The notes under the pieces are model-generated. The model saw nothing but the letters and a program-made list of their open reading frames with translations, ran no database searches and was not told where the DNA came from. A program made the position numbers and the translations under genes. Below, one piece after another: positions 1-9,174 of a DNA stretch of 49,280 nucleotides (position 1 is its first letter; each line of letters starts with the position of its first letter). This DNA comes from Lachnospiraceae bacterium (GTDB lineage Bacteria > Bacillota > Clostridia > Lachnospirales > Lachnospiraceae). The stretch covers positions 1 through 49,280 of the forward strand of contig JAQYAV010000148.1 in assembly GCA_029338675.1 (NCBI GenBank), read 5' to 3'.

Positions 1-25
1 TATTTGTTATAAAATTTATTATAAA

Positions 26-1516
26 TTACATACTTGCTTTTCGTTTCAAATCATCAAGCTTTCTTGATGTTTGTTCAATTGTATCGGTAAACACAAGCAT
101 ATTTTGCTTGATTTTCTCCATATCCTCTGTACTTTGTATTGAGCTTGAAGATATTTCTTCTGAAACACTTGATAGAACTGATATTCCATCAACAATTGTT
201 GTGTTAGCTTTAACGATAGCATTTATATGATTAGACATATCATCTACATCATTAACAAGACCTTGCATTCCTTCCTCAACATAATTAAATATGTCATGTA
301 CATTGCTAACCTTTTCTCTTTGGAGATTGATACTTGCCACAGACTGTTGCAATGCCATCTTAGTATCCTCTGTTACTTCTGTAAGTTCATCAACAATTTC
401 AGTAATCTTCTCTGTTGAACTTCTTGTTTCTTCGGCAAGCTTTCTTATCTCATCTGCAACAACTGAAAATCCCTTTCCTGCTTCCCCCGCTCTTGCAGCT
501 TCAATTGATGCATTAAGTGCCAGCAAATTAGTCTGCTCAGATATACTTAAAATAGTTGTTGTAATATCTGAAACCTTCTTAACATTACTTACCAAATCAT
601 TAACAATCTCAGATATACGATTAGTATTGTCATCTACAATAGTTGATTGCTTTGCCAGCTCGTCTGACTCGGATTTACCACTTTCAATCATCTCCCAAAG
701 TCTGTTAGTAGTTTGTCTTGTATTAATAGTGGATTTATTAGTTATTTCTATTCTCTTTTGGATTTCTGTTGTGAGCTCAGCCTGTTTAGAGGTTTCCTCA
801 GCAGTATTTTCAGAGCCCAATGAAATCTGTTCCATTGCTATAACATTACCTTCTACAGCAGAATTAATGCTGTCAAGATTACCTACAATGTCTTTAAAGA
901 GAACATTTATTTCTCCAACAATTCGCTCCACCTCTTCTGCCACTCTTACCTGCTCTGCTGCCTTTTGAGCAATTGCAGCTGTATCCTCATTACCAAATGT
1001 AATAAGCATTCTCACACTTCGTGTACCGCCATAAAAGCATATTGCAATACCAATTAGCAACACCTTAAACATTACTTTATCATCTGCTGTAAAATTCCCT
1101 GTTGCCGAAAGCATAATTCCTCTGGCTAATATAATAAGCGCCGACACAGCACAGCCATCAATAATAAGCGCCTCATTAAGATAGACTACAAAACACAAAA
1201 GTACCGGAAAGATTACTGCCATTCCAGCAACACTTTGGGTAAATGCAAATACACCGTAATTTACTGCAAACAAAAATGCAACCATTACCATAGTGCTTTT
1301 CTTTTCAATATTTTTACTTGCTATGAAAATTGACGTCAAATATGTAGCAACGTAAACTAGCGCACACATAATCTTAACAACAGTTGAAAGCGTGTCTGAC
1401 ATAAAATTCAAAATCATCAATATAATATTGACCAACAATATTGTAAACATCATAACCAACGTAGCTCTTCTATATTTGTCGCCTGTTAATTGTTGCCGCA
1501 TTACCTTATATTTCAT
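26..1516 (-). CDS. Methyl-accepting chemotaxis protein with a membrane-embedded N-terminus
   Basis: Chemoreceptor of 496 residues from the preferred start. The first ~180 residues hold about five or six hydrophobic segments with short loops and no extracellular sensor domain, so the stimulus is probably sensed in or at the membrane. The rest is the long cytoplasmic coiled-coil signalling domain; the hairpin tip is recognisable from [18 protein letters not shown] followed by [10 protein letters not shown], the region that contacts CheA and CheW. No HAMP domain is obvious between membrane part and coiled coil. The start at 1516 is chosen because GGAGG lies at the right spacing before that ATG; the longer frame to 1543 has no ribosome site. 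It is monocistronic, and ligand is unknown. Family assignment is secure. Confidence 0.93.
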   Translation of the reverse strand: MKYKVMRQQLTGDKYRRATLVMMFTILLVNIILMILNFMSDTLSTVVKIMCALVYVATYLTSIFIASKNIEKKSTMVMVAFLFAVNYGVFAFTQSVAGMAVIFPVLLCFVVYLNEALIIDGCAVSALIILARGIMLSATGNFTADDKVMFKVLLIGIAICFYGGTRSVRMLITFGNEDTAAIAQKAAEQVRVAEEVERIVGEINVLFKDIVGNLDSINSAVEGNVIAMEQISLGSENTAEETSKQAELTTEIQKRIEITNKSTINTRQTTNRLWEMIESGKSESDELAKQSTIVDDNTNRISEIVNDLVSNVKKVSDITTTILSISEQTNLLALNASIEAARAGEAGKGFSVVADEIRKLAEETRSSTEKITEIVDELTEVTEDTKMALQQSVASINLQREKVSNVHDIFNYVEEGMQGLVNDVDDMSNHINAIVKANTTIVDGISVLSSVSEEISSSSIQSTEDMEKIKQNMLVFTDTIEQTSRKLDDLKRKASM

Positions 1517-1639
1517 AACAATACACCTCCACCTATTACACATAAATTATAGGAAAAGTATAACATATAATTCGTCAATTTTCTATTTATTATTGTATAT
1601 TTCATATACAAAAATGTAGAAAAATATAATATTTTGTTG

Positions 1640-3148
1640 TTACTGTTGTCTATATGTCTGCAAGAAATCTGCAAGGCTATCTGTTGCCAACTTAAGATCC
1701 TCAACTCGTGGAAGATAAACTACCCTGAAATGATCAGGCTCCTTCCAGTTGAAGCCACCACCATGAATAAGCAATATCTTCTTCTCCTTCAATAAATCCA
1801 AAGCAAACTTCTCATCATTAACAATGTTGAATTTCTTAACATCAATTTTAGGGAAAATATAAAATGCTGCCTTTGGTTTTACTGCACTAATTCCAGGAAT
1901 GTCATTTAATGCTTTGTAGATAAATTCTCTTTGATCATATATTCTTCCACCTGGAACTATATAGTTATTAACACTTTGATATCCACCAAGCGCTGTCTGA
2001 ACAATTGATTGTGCAGGAACATTGGAACATAATCTCATATTTGAAAGCATGTTTATTCCTTGAATATAATCTTTAGCAATATTTTTATTTCCACTAAATA
2101 TCATCCATCCTATTCTGTATCCTGCTATCATATGCGATTTGGACAATCCACTGAATGTTACACAGAACAAATCAGGGGCTAAAGAGGCAATTGATACATG
2201 CTCTTCCCCATCCATGACTAATCTATCATATATTTCGTCAGAGAATATCATTAATTGATGTTCTCTAGCTATGTTTACTATCTCCTGTAAAACCTCTTTG
2301 GGATACAATGCTCCTGTTGGATTATTAGGATTAATAATTACTATTGCCTTTGTGTTGCTTGTGATTTTCTTTCTTATGTCATCCATATCTGGATACCATT
2401 CTGCACTCTCATCACAGATGTAGTGTACAGGTGTACCACCTGCCAAAGTAACACAGGCAGTCCACAAAGGATAATCTGGTGAAGGAACTAATACTTCATC
2501 TCCTATATCCAAAAGTGCCGACATACTCATATTAATAAGTTCGCTTACACCGTTTCCAGTATATATATCATTTATACTTAAGTTAGGAAGATTCTTAATC
2601 TGTGCATACTGCATTATCGCTTTTCTAGCCGCAAACAGTCCTCTTGAATCTGAATATCCCTCACAATCTGTAAGCTGTCTTTGCATATCGTAAACAACTT
2701 CATCTGGTGTTCTAAATCCAAAAGGAGCTGGATTACCAATGTTTAGCTTTAGAACGTGCATGCCATTTTCTTCCATACGTGCTGCTTCATCTACAACAGG
2801 GCCTCTTACATCATATAAAACATTATCTAATTTTGTTGATTTTTTAAATTCTCTCATCTTCATATCTCCTTTTTTATTACTGGAACTATCACTATTTTGT
2901 GTATTTATATTCGTTGCTTCATATGCTTCTGGTTCGCCTTTACACAACCAATCAATATCCACTTCCAAAACATCAGCTAAAAATTCAGCAATATTTTTTC
3001 TTGGAATCGCCTTTCCGCTTACATACTGACTAACCTGACTCTTACCTAACTTTATGTTTTTCTCCGCGGCTAAACGAAGCAAATCAACCTGTTTAAGTTT
3101 CTTATCGCCCATGGATTTATTCAATCTGTCCGAAAATGTTCCCTTCAT
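1640..3148 (-). CDS. XRE-type HTH domain fused to AlaA-like aminotransferase
   Basis: A 502-residue fusion. Residues ~1-70 form an XRE/Cro-type helix-turn-helix domain (LGKSQVSQYVSGKAIPRKN). After a Ser/Asn-rich linker, residues ~98-502 form a fold-type I PLP aminotransferase of the AlaA/AlaT (glutamate-pyruvate) kind: GNPAPFGF near its start, NPNNPTG, the acidic cofactor site SDEIYDRL, and the Schiff-base lysine in SGLSKSHMIAGYRIGW. It probably makes alanine from pyruvate and glutamate and may control its own gene in response to cofactor or substrate (inference). The ribosome site AAGGAGG precedes the start at 3148. A second site, AAAAGGAG, lies inside the linker before ATGs at 2863 and 2857, so an HTH-free enzyme could be made from the same mRNA. 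It is not a MocR/GntR fusion because the HTH is XRE type. Confidence 0.9.
   Translation of the reverse strand: MKGTFSDRLNKSMGDKKLKQVDLLRLAAEKNIKLGKSQVSQYVSGKAIPRKNIAEFLADVLEVDIDWLCKGEPEAYEATNINTQNSDSSSNKKGDMKMREFKKSTKLDNVLYDVRGPVVDEAARMEENGMHVLKLNIGNPAPFGFRTPDEVVYDMQRQLTDCEGYSDSRGLFAARKAIMQYAQIKNLPNLSINDIYTGNGVSELINMSMSALLDIGDEVLVPSPDYPLWTACVTLAGGTPVHYICDESAEWYPDMDDIRKKITSNTKAIVIINPNNPTGALYPKEVLQEIVNIAREHQLMIFSDEIYDRLVMDGEEHVSIASLAPDLFCVTFSGLSKSHMIAGYRIGWMIFSGNKNIAKDYIQGINMLSNMRLCSNVPAQSIVQTALGGYQSVNNYIVPGGRIYDQREFIYKALNDIPGISAVKPKAAFYIFPKIDVKKFNIVNDEKFALDLLKEKKILLIHGGGFNWKEPDHFRVVYLPRVEDLKLATDSLADFLQTYRQQ
2857..2873 (-). promoter_or_regulatory. Internal ribosome binding site within the HTH-aminotransferase gene
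   Basis: A run of A followed by AAGGAG lies in the linker codons. The ATG of codon 98 (2857) is 8 bases after AGGAG; the ATG of codon 96 (2863) is only 2 bases away. Translation from codon 98 would give the complete aminotransferase without the DNA-binding domain. The placement exactly at the domain junction makes chance less likely, but use of the site is inferred. Confidence 0.55.
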
Positions 3149-3174
3149 ATAGCCCTCCTTATTTTAATATATGC

Positions 3175-3403
3175 AAAAGTTCATTTTTGTTCTTATATTG
3201 TAACACTTTTAAATAGTATTTCAATACAAATAAAGAAAAAAGTTCATTTTATTTTGTATTTTTATTCCAAAAAGTTCATTTTTTGATAATTTGAAGAACA
3301 TTCATTTCTGATAACCCAAAAAAAGTTCATTTTTAATGATTTCAAGAAAACTTTTCAATGATTTCAAGAAAGCTTTTCAATATTTTCAAGAAAGTTCATT
3401 TCT
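3175..3403. repeat. Array of AAAGTTCATTT boxes with ~22-bp phased half-copies
   Basis: On the plus strand the box AAAGTTCATTT occurs near 3176, 3239, 3271, 3322 and 3391, with a diverged copy (ACATTCATTT) near 3298. Between 3333 and 3403 a related unit, ATGATTTCAAGAAA plus four to six bases, repeats three times with a 22-bp period (about two helical turns). The array surrounds the promoter of the XRE-aminotransferase gene and is absent elsewhere in the window as far as I can see. It is best read as operators for that gene's own HTH domain; this is inference. Confidence 0.6.
3197..3224 (-). promoter_or_regulatory. Predicted promoter of the HTH-aminotransferase gene
   Basis: On the minus strand TTGAAA (3219-3224) and TACAAT (3197-3202) are separated by 16 bases. 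Transcription would start near 3190, about 40 bases before the start codon. One copy of the AAATGAACTTT box lies just downstream of this start and another lies 14 bases upstream of the -35 element, so occupancy of the boxes should affect this promoter. Confidence 0.6.
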
Positions 3404-3410
3404 GCAAAAG

Positions 3411-3449
3411 CAAAAAGCGTAACAAATCTTCATCTGCTACGCTTTTTAT
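3411..3449 (-). terminator. Intrinsic terminator after the second chemoreceptor gene
   Basis: AAAAAGCGTA (3412-3421) pairs with TACGCTTTTT (3438-3447) across a 16-base loop. Being A-rich on one side and T-rich on the other it could work in both directions. It lies just downstream of the chemoreceptor stop at 3460. Confidence 0.7.
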
Positions 3450-3459
3450 AGTATTTTCT

Positions 3460-5505
3460 TTATAAACGGAACTTAGAAACCAAACTAGAAATTCGTTCTA
3501 CACTCTCTAAGTTACCAGCTGCAATACTTTGTAACTTATCAGCTACAACAGTTGTACTCTCAATCTTCTTAACAATTTCTTCTACACCCACTTCATTTTG
3601 ATTAGAGGCAACCTGAATAGTTTTCATTCTCTCTGATAATTCAGAAATAAAAGTTGAGAATTCATTTGCAATTGTCTTTATCTCAGCAATTATATCCTGT
3701 AATTTTCTTGCTGACTCACGATTATTTTTAGATATTGATGAAAACTCTGCAAACTGATGCGATACTTCATTCTCAAGGAAGGATTCAATATTCTCAAAGC
3801 ATCTATTAATGTATTCAATATTTTCATTTGTATCCTTACAGATATCCTGTATGTCTACTGCAGTTTCTTTTGAATTCTTAGCTAAATTACCAATCTCTGT
3901 TGCAACAACTGCGAATCCGCTACCAGCCTCACCTGCCCTTGCAGCTTCAATTGAAGCATTGAGAGAAAGTAAATTTGTCTGATTAGTGATATTCATAATT
4001 TCTTCTGCAAGTTCATTTATCTTACCAAGAGCCTGCATATTTGATACTGCATTCTCAATCTGTTCCCTATTTGTCTTAATATTACGTTCAGAGTTTTCAA
4101 CAGACTGATTAGATGTATTCTCAATATTCACAACACTTGTATACAAATCATTACTCTTAACATAACCATCTTCCACTCTTTCCCTGATTACATCAACATC
4201 TTTGTTAATTCTTACAATATCAGATGATACACAAGAAATGGATTCGTTTGTAACATTAATGCTTGCTGCTAACTCTTCAGTTGTAGCTGAATTATCAGTT
4301 ACATATTCTGATAAGTTCTGTGCTTCATTATGCATTAAATCAGAAGATGCGTTAATCTCATCTGAACATTCTTTAAGAGTTCTTATCATCTCTGCAAAAA
4401 TATGTCTCAAATTAGTAATCTCTTTAGCTATCATACCAATTTCATTAGTTTGTTTCATATATGGCTTTAATTTATCATTATCAGTTATATCAAGCTTACC
4501 AAGTCTTACAATTTCCTCCTCTACAACGCCAAGAGGCTTAGTAACTGTATACATCATAATGTATGTAATAAGCTCAATAAGTATAAATGTAATAACGCAG
4601 AATATCAAAAGTTTAGATTTGCTTTCGTTAGCAGTTGAATAAATATCACTCTTAGGAGCTGCAAGGACTATTGCCCAGCCCTTATCCTGCATAGCTATAT
4701 ATTTTACCAAACAAGCTTCACCATTTATCTTATAGTCAAATGCAGATTGAGTATTACCACCTTTTACTTCATCAATAACTCTTAAAAGCATTGGATCTTC
4801 AACTTCTTTGGCTAATAATTCCTCATTCTCGTTAAAGATATGTGTTCCTGCTTCAACGTTAACCATGTAGAACTTAGAATTTTCAAAACCAGTTGCACTA
4901 GTCATATCAAGCACAAGCTTAAGCTGGTTGCTGAATACACCACCACCAACATAGCCAATTGGTTGTCCATTCGCATCTTTAACTATAGAATACATAGAAA
5001 GACAAAGTTCACCAGTACCAGGCGATACAATAATACCAGCATCATAAACTCCTGTTGGAGACTCTAACATAGCATTTCTAAGCTGTTCGAGTCGTTCTCC
5101 TTCTCTAAGGACCTTTCCAATAACCGCAGGTACATTATATGCCATAATCTTTGTATCCCAGTTACCAATATAAAGACCTTCCCAGTTAGGAAGAGTGCCA
5201 TAATAGTCAAGCGTAGCCTGCTGAGCTCTTTCAAACACTTCTTGATTATCTTGATTGTTTAGCATTTCTGTAACAACTGCTTCTGTTCCAAATAGCTTAA
5301 GCTTCAATTCGCTTTCCTCAACGAATTGATTAATGGTTACAGCCTGTGCATTAAGATAAGTTTCCATATTATCTAAGGCACTTTCCTTTATTCCATTGGT
5401 CATATATTTACTGACACATATATAAAGCGTTGCCAGTCCAATAAAGGTTGAAATGCCAACCACCATAGTAGTGAAAAATTTGAGTTTCATATTCTTTCCA
5501 AACAT
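3460..5505 (-). CDS. Methyl-accepting chemotaxis protein with dCache-like sensor
   Basis: Chemoreceptor of 681 residues. An N-terminal membrane helix ([20 protein letters not shown]) is followed by ~260 extracellular residues with the layout of a dCache_1 ligand-binding domain, including a [12 protein letters not shown] stretch and the closing [17 protein letters not shown] strand. A second membrane helix near residue 290 leads to a HAMP-like segment and the cytoplasmic signalling coiled coil with the tip [18 protein letters not shown]. Start 5505 is preferred because GGAGGAGG stands about 10 bases before that ATG. It has its own promoter and terminator. The dCache fold suggests a small organic ligand such as an amino acid or carboxylate, but the sequence alone does not name it. 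Confidence 0.92.
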   Translation of the reverse strand: MFGKNMKLKFFTTMVVGISTFIGLATLYICVSKYMTNGIKESALDNMETYLNAQAVTINQFVEESELKLKLFGTEAVVTEMLNNQDNQEVFERAQQATLDYYGTLPNWEGLYIGNWDTKIMAYNVPAVIGKVLREGERLEQLRNAMLESPTGVYDAGIIVSPGTGELCLSMYSIVKDANGQPIGYVGGGVFSNQLKLVLDMTSATGFENSKFYMVNVEAGTHIFNENEELLAKEVEDPMLLRVIDEVKGGNTQSAFDYKINGEACLVKYIAMQDKGWAIVLAAPKSDIYSTANESKSKLLIFCVITFILIELITYIMMYTVTKPLGVVEEEIVRLGKLDITDNDKLKPYMKQTNEIGMIAKEITNLRHIFAEMIRTLKECSDEINASSDLMHNEAQNLSEYVTDNSATTEELAASINVTNESISCVSSDIVRINKDVDVIRERVEDGYVKSNDLYTSVVNIENTSNQSVENSERNIKTNREQIENAVSNMQALGKINELAEEIMNITNQTNLLSLNASIEAARAGEAGSGFAVVATEIGNLAKNSKETAVDIQDICKDTNENIEYINRCFENIESFLENEVSHQFAEFSSISKNNRESARKLQDIIAEIKTIANEFSTFISELSERMKTIQVASNQNEVGVEEIVKKIESTTVVADKLQSIAAGNLESVERISSLVSKFRL

Positions 5506-5636
5506 ACTAACCAAGCCTCCTCCATGAGTGCAAATCACAAGCAATTACCCACGCATTCTACCAAATCCCATACATATTATGACAGATATAATGTGTAATT
5601 CCCGTAATCATTTCTGTTTTCCTAAAAAGTAATTTT

Positions 5637-5665
5637 ATTATATCATTTTTTATCATTTAAAACAA
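5637..5665 (-). promoter_or_regulatory. Predicted promoter of the dCache chemoreceptor
   Basis: TTGTTT (5660-5665) and a consensus TATAAT (5637-5642) are 17 bases apart on the minus strand, giving a leader of about 125 bases. The -35 lies directly against the terminator of the preceding nitrogen operon. I see no motility-sigma (GCCGATAA-like) element here. Confidence 0.55.
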
Positions 5666-5666
5666 T

Positions 5667-5694
5667 AAAACCGACTTTTCTTTAGTCGGTTTTG
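5667..5694 (-). terminator. Terminator of the pyrG-gltBD-glnA-ANTAR operon
   Basis: On the minus strand AAAACCGACT, loop AAAGAAA, AGTCGGTTTT followed by a T-rich tract. It starts six bases after the ANTAR gene stop codon and closes the operon. Confidence 0.85.
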
Positions 5695-5699
5695 TAAAT

Positions 5700-6245
5700 T
5701 TAGCCATATAACGATAGTATCATTTGAGCAGATTCAACCATCTTTCTGCCGAAATCCATACTATTCTTTTGAATATAACGAAAAGCTTCCTCTTCTGTAA
5801 GCCCATTTCTCTCCATGAGCATATGCTTTGCCTGGTCAACAATTTTCTGAGATTCTACATTTCTTTTCGGAGGTACTACCCGTTTCTTCTTAAGGCGTCT
5901 ATAAAATCCATCTGTAATCATACTAATAGTATTATTTAAATCATTAGCCCTAAATGGAATAATCAGCTTTACCATATTATCAGAAACTACTTCAAGGGAT
6001 TGATCTTTTGTCAAAACTATAGAGCCAAAATATTCTGGTAACATTCCAATTAACTCCGAATATCCCATATCTCTTAGTTGTTTTCCGCAAATTATTACAC
6101 CGTAATCACGATCATTAGCCACTCTTAGCACATCCGCGCCAGTATCACATATGTTTACATCAAGAAGCATTCCACTGTTTCTTACTATGCCAGCAATTCT
6201 ATTTGCATCTTCTGCCCTCGGCATCGCAACCAAAACACTGCCCAT
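5700..6245 (-). CDS. ANTAR-domain RNA-binding antiterminator with pseudo-receiver domain
   Basis: A 181-residue protein. Residues ~1-110 resemble a response-regulator receiver, but the strand that normally ends in the phosphorylated Asp reads YGVIICGKQ, with Cys in that place, so classical phosphorylation is unlikely. Residues ~115-181 form an ANTAR domain (helical bundle with VDQAKHMLMERNGLTEEEAFRYIQKNSM). ANTAR proteins such as EutV and NasT bind hairpins with six-base loops and stop transcription termination. Start 6245 is chosen because AAGGAG is 8 bases before that ATG; the GTG at 6251 is too close. It sits 18-24 bases after glnA, last in the operon, like the glnA-linked ANTAR regulators (NitR) of other clostridia. 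Candidate RNA targets are the AAAGGC-loop hairpins before pyrG, glnN, amt and dapL. How it senses nitrogen is unknown; contact with GlnA is a possibility. Confidence 0.93.
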   Translation of the reverse strand: MGSVLVAMPRAEDANRIAGIVRNSGMLLDVNICDTGADVLRVANDRDYGVIICGKQLRDMGYSELIGMLPEYFGSIVLTKDQSLEVVSDNMVKLIIPFRANDLNNTISMITDGFYRRLKKKRVVPPKRNVESQKIVDQAKHMLMERNGLTEEEAFRYIQKNSMDFGRKMVESAQMILSLYG

Positions 6246-6269
6246 ATGCACCGCTCCTTGTACACCATA

Positions 6270-7547
6270 TTAGAGTTTAACAAGATATCTGTTTATTTCC
6301 CAGTCGGAAACCTGAAGCATATAATCACGCCATTCCTGTTTCTTAAGTTTGACGTATAATTCCACAAATTCCTTTCCAAGAACTGATTTCATAAATTCAC
6401 TCTTTTCCATAAGACATATTGCATCTTTAAGATTCTCTGGCAAGTGCTTTTCACAGCCCTTTTGATGCTTCATCACCTCATCTGGATCAAGTTTTTCCTC
6501 CATTCCTCTAATTCCCGCTGCCATACACACTGCAAGGGCAAGATAAGGATTGGCTGAAGGATCAGGAAATCTCAACTCGACTTTAGTCTCGCCAAAATTT
6601 CTACGAAGCTTTACTAATGCATTTTCACCCTTTGTTGACCAATTAATTTCATTAGGTGCCTCAAAGCCTGATATTATTCTCTTATAAGAATTAACTGTTG
6701 GATTAGTTATTGCGCACATTTCTTTAGCATATTTTAGTATTCCACCAATAAAATATTTTGCCTGCTTTTTATCTGCTGTCTGGAATATATTATTACCATC
6801 CTTATCCTTAATAAAGAAATTCAAGTGCATTCCAGAGCCTGCGATATCCATCTTAGGCTTTGGCATAAATGTAGCATAAAGACCAAATCTTTTTGCAACT
6901 GAACGTACTGCAAATTTGAAGGTTGTAAGAGCATCTGCTGACTTCAAGCATTCTCCCTGTCTAAAATCTATCTCATGCTGGGCAGGAGCTTCTTCATGAT
7001 GGGAAGATTCTATTTCAAAGCCCATCTCCTCAAGGTTAAGAACCATTTCTCTTCTTGCATTTTCGCCAAAATCAACAGGACCTACATCCATATAGCCTGC
7101 TCTTTCGTGGGCAACTACAGTAGGAAGTCCATTCTCATCTGTATGGAATAAGAAAAATTCACACTCTGCATCTACAATGCTTGTATAGCCCTTCTGATTA
7201 ACCTTTTCAAGAGTATTTTTAAGTATTGTTCTTGGACTTAAGCTAAGCAAATTACCATCTGCATCACAAACATCACATATAAATTTGCCTACTCTTCCCT
7301 GCTGTGGGCGCCATGGAAGCACCACAAATGAATCAAGATCTGGATGAAGATATAATTCCTCATCATATCTGTACAAATTATCAAATAGAGCTGAACCAGC
7401 AAAGAAATACTCATTATTAAGTACTCTGTCCATCTGACATGGAGTTACTGCAACATTTTTAAGATTACCAAACATATCTACAAACTGTAATCTGATAAAC
7501 TCAATATCTTCGTCTTCAATTAACTGTAAGATTTCATCTTTACACAT
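6270..7547 (-). CDS. glnA: Glutamine synthetase type I (short, alpha-type)
   Basis: Makes glutamine from glutamate, ammonium and ATP in the cytosol. The 425-residue length and the lack of the longer adenylylated segment fit the short GSI-alpha form of Gram-positive bacteria and archaea. Visible motifs include the beta-grasp start (EFIRLQFVDMFGNLKN), ESSHHEEAPAQHEIDF and GSGMHLNFF for metal and ATP binding, and NPYLALAVCMAAGI in the catalytic barrel. AAAGGAG stands before the ATG, and only 16 bases separate it from gltD, so it is in the pyrG-gltBD-glnA operon. With the ANTAR gene immediately downstream, enzyme and regulator are made together. A second, unrelated-type glutamine synthetase (GSIII) is encoded at 37.7-39.8 kb. 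Confidence 0.97.
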   Translation of the reverse strand: MCKDEILQLIEDEDIEFIRLQFVDMFGNLKNVAVTPCQMDRVLNNEYFFAGSALFDNLYRYDEELYLHPDLDSFVVLPWRPQQGRVGKFICDVCDADGNLLSLSPRTILKNTLEKVNQKGYTSIVDAECEFFLFHTDENGLPTVVAHERAGYMDVGPVDFGENARREMVLNLEEMGFEIESSHHEEAPAQHEIDFRQGECLKSADALTTFKFAVRSVAKRFGLYATFMPKPKMDIAGSGMHLNFFIKDKDGNNIFQTADKKQAKYFIGGILKYAKEMCAITNPTVNSYKRIISGFEAPNEINWSTKGENALVKLRRNFGETKVELRFPDPSANPYLALAVCMAAGIRGMEEKLDPDEVMKHQKGCEKHLPENLKDAICLMEKSEFMKSVLGKEFVELYVKLKKQEWRDYMLQVSDWEINRYLVKL

Positions 7548-7563
7548 TATTATAAGGCTCCTT

Positions 7564-9075
7564 TCACACCAAATTTGTGTAACACATAAGTGAATAATCT
7601 ATCTGCTTCGCAGCCTCGCGGCCTTCCTTGATTGCCCATACAACTAGTGACTGTCCACGATGCATATCTCCAGCAGTAAATATTTTGTCGTCGCTTGTCT
7701 GATAACTACCCTCTTCAGTAGCTACATTTGTTCTCTCATTACATTTTACCCCAAATGCCTGTGTTACGTAAAGCTCTGAACCTAAAAATCCTGCTGCAAT
7801 TAACACAATATCTGCTTTAATTTCACTTTCTGTGCCTTTAACTGGCTCCATGTTAATTCTTCCTGTTTTTTCATCCTTCTTAGGCTCTAGCTTAATTGTT
7901 TTTAATGCTGTTAAATTTCCTTTGTTATCCTGAACAAATTCAGTCACTGTTGTCTGGAATATTCTTGGATCTTTTCCATAAACAGCAATTGCCTCCTCCT
8001 GACCATAATCAGTTTTAAGAACCTTTGGCCATTCAGGCCATGGATTACTTGCAAGTCTTTCCTTGCTTGGACATGGCATCATCTCAAGCTGAGTTACATT
8101 TTTAGCCCCTAAACGAATACTTGTTCCAACACAGTCGTTTCCTGTGTCACCACCACCAATAACTACGACCTCTTTTCCCTTAAGTGACTTAAATGAAAAA
8201 TCTGTTGCAGAAATTAATTTGGCTGAATCATAATTATAGTCAATAAGTTTTTTTGTTACCTCTGATAAGAAATCAACTGCAAAATATATTCCCTTTGCTT
8301 CACGACCTGGTGCCTTAATATCTCTTGGATTTGAAGCGCCACAGCAAAGTAAAACTCTATCGTATTTTTCCTTTAACTCCTTCGCAGTTATATCCTTACC
8401 AACATTAATATTATACTTAAATTCAATTCCTGCTTTCTCCATCAAGGCTATTCTTCTATCAATTACTGTCTTTTCAAGTTTCATGTTAGGAATACCATAT
8501 CTAAGAAGTCCACCTGCTCTGTCACTTCTTTCATACACAGTAACCTTATGTCCTCTCATATTAAGGAGCTGCGCTGCTGCCAAGCCTGAAGGACCACTTC
8601 CAACAATTGCTACTGTTTTACCTGTTCTGTTTTCAGGAATTCTTTCTTCAACTAATCCATTCTCATAAGCATATTCAATAATAGCCTTCTCATTTTCCTT
8701 TGTAGAAACTGGTTTACCTAGCAAACCACATGTACATGCTGCCTCACAAAGTGCTGGACATACTCTTGATGTAAACTCCGGAAAGCTGTGTGTTTTAGCT
8801 AATCTAATATATGCCTGTTCAAGATTTCCTCTATACACTAAATCATTTGTTTCAGGAATGAGGTTGTTCAGTGGACAACCTGATGCCATTCCTCCTATCA
8901 TTGTTCCAGCCTGGCAAAATGGAACCCCACATTCCATACATCTTCCAGCCTGACATTTTTGGTCTTTATCACTAAGTCTTTCGTGAAACTCATTAAAATT
9001 CTTTATTCTTTCTTTTGGTGAAACCGCTACAGGTTCCTTTCTTTCATATTCCATAAATCCAGTGGCTTTTCCCAT
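7564..9075 (-). CDS. gltD: Glutamate synthase small subunit
   Basis: The 503-residue NADPH-oxidising subunit passes electrons through FAD and iron-sulfur clusters to GltB. The N-terminal cysteine-rich part contains CQAGRCMECGVPFCQAG and CPALCEAACTCG; the FAD Rossmann motif is VGSGPSGLAAAQLL and the NAD(P)H motif is VIGGGDTGNDCVGT; a C-terminal TAGDMHRGQSLVVWA closes the FAD site. Start 9075 (MGKATGFMEY) is chosen because AGGAGG lies directly upstream; the upstream in-frame ATG has no ribosome site. It follows gltB by ~100 bases and precedes glnA by 16, forming the complete GS-GOGAT pathway in one transcript. Confidence 0.96.
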   Translation of the reverse strand: MGKATGFMEYERKEPVAVSPKERIKNFNEFHERLSDKDQKCQAGRCMECGVPFCQAGTMIGGMASGCPLNNLIPETNDLVYRGNLEQAYIRLAKTHSFPEFTSRVCPALCEAACTCGLLGKPVSTKENEKAIIEYAYENGLVEERIPENRTGKTVAIVGSGPSGLAAAQLLNMRGHKVTVYERSDRAGGLLRYGIPNMKLEKTVIDRRIALMEKAGIEFKYNINVGKDITAKELKEKYDRVLLCCGASNPRDIKAPGREAKGIYFAVDFLSEVTKKLIDYNYDSAKLISATDFSFKSLKGKEVVVIGGGDTGNDCVGTSIRLGAKNVTQLEMMPCPSKERLASNPWPEWPKVLKTDYGQEEAIAVYGKDPRIFQTTVTEFVQDNKGNLTALKTIKLEPKKDEKTGRINMEPVKGTESEIKADIVLIAAGFLGSELYVTQAFGVKCNERTNVATEEGSYQTSDDKIFTAGDMHRGQSLVVWAIKEGREAAKQIDYSLMCYTNLV

Positions 9076-9174
9076 GTTAATTCCTCCTTGACTAATAATC
9101 TTCGTCCTAACCAATATAGGTTTTTTTCATTGAAATCGGGTTATATTATAAGCTTCGATTTTAATGATATTACC

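Noticed and set aside
291-968. 225-codon plus-strand ORF opposite the first chemoreceptor
   Set aside because: It is the complement of the signalling domain, Ser-rich as expected from antisense of coiled coil, with no ribosome site.
5510-5635. c-di-GMP riboswitch in the leader of the dCache chemoreceptor
   Set aside because: Leader is long enough, but the GEMM core sequences are not present.
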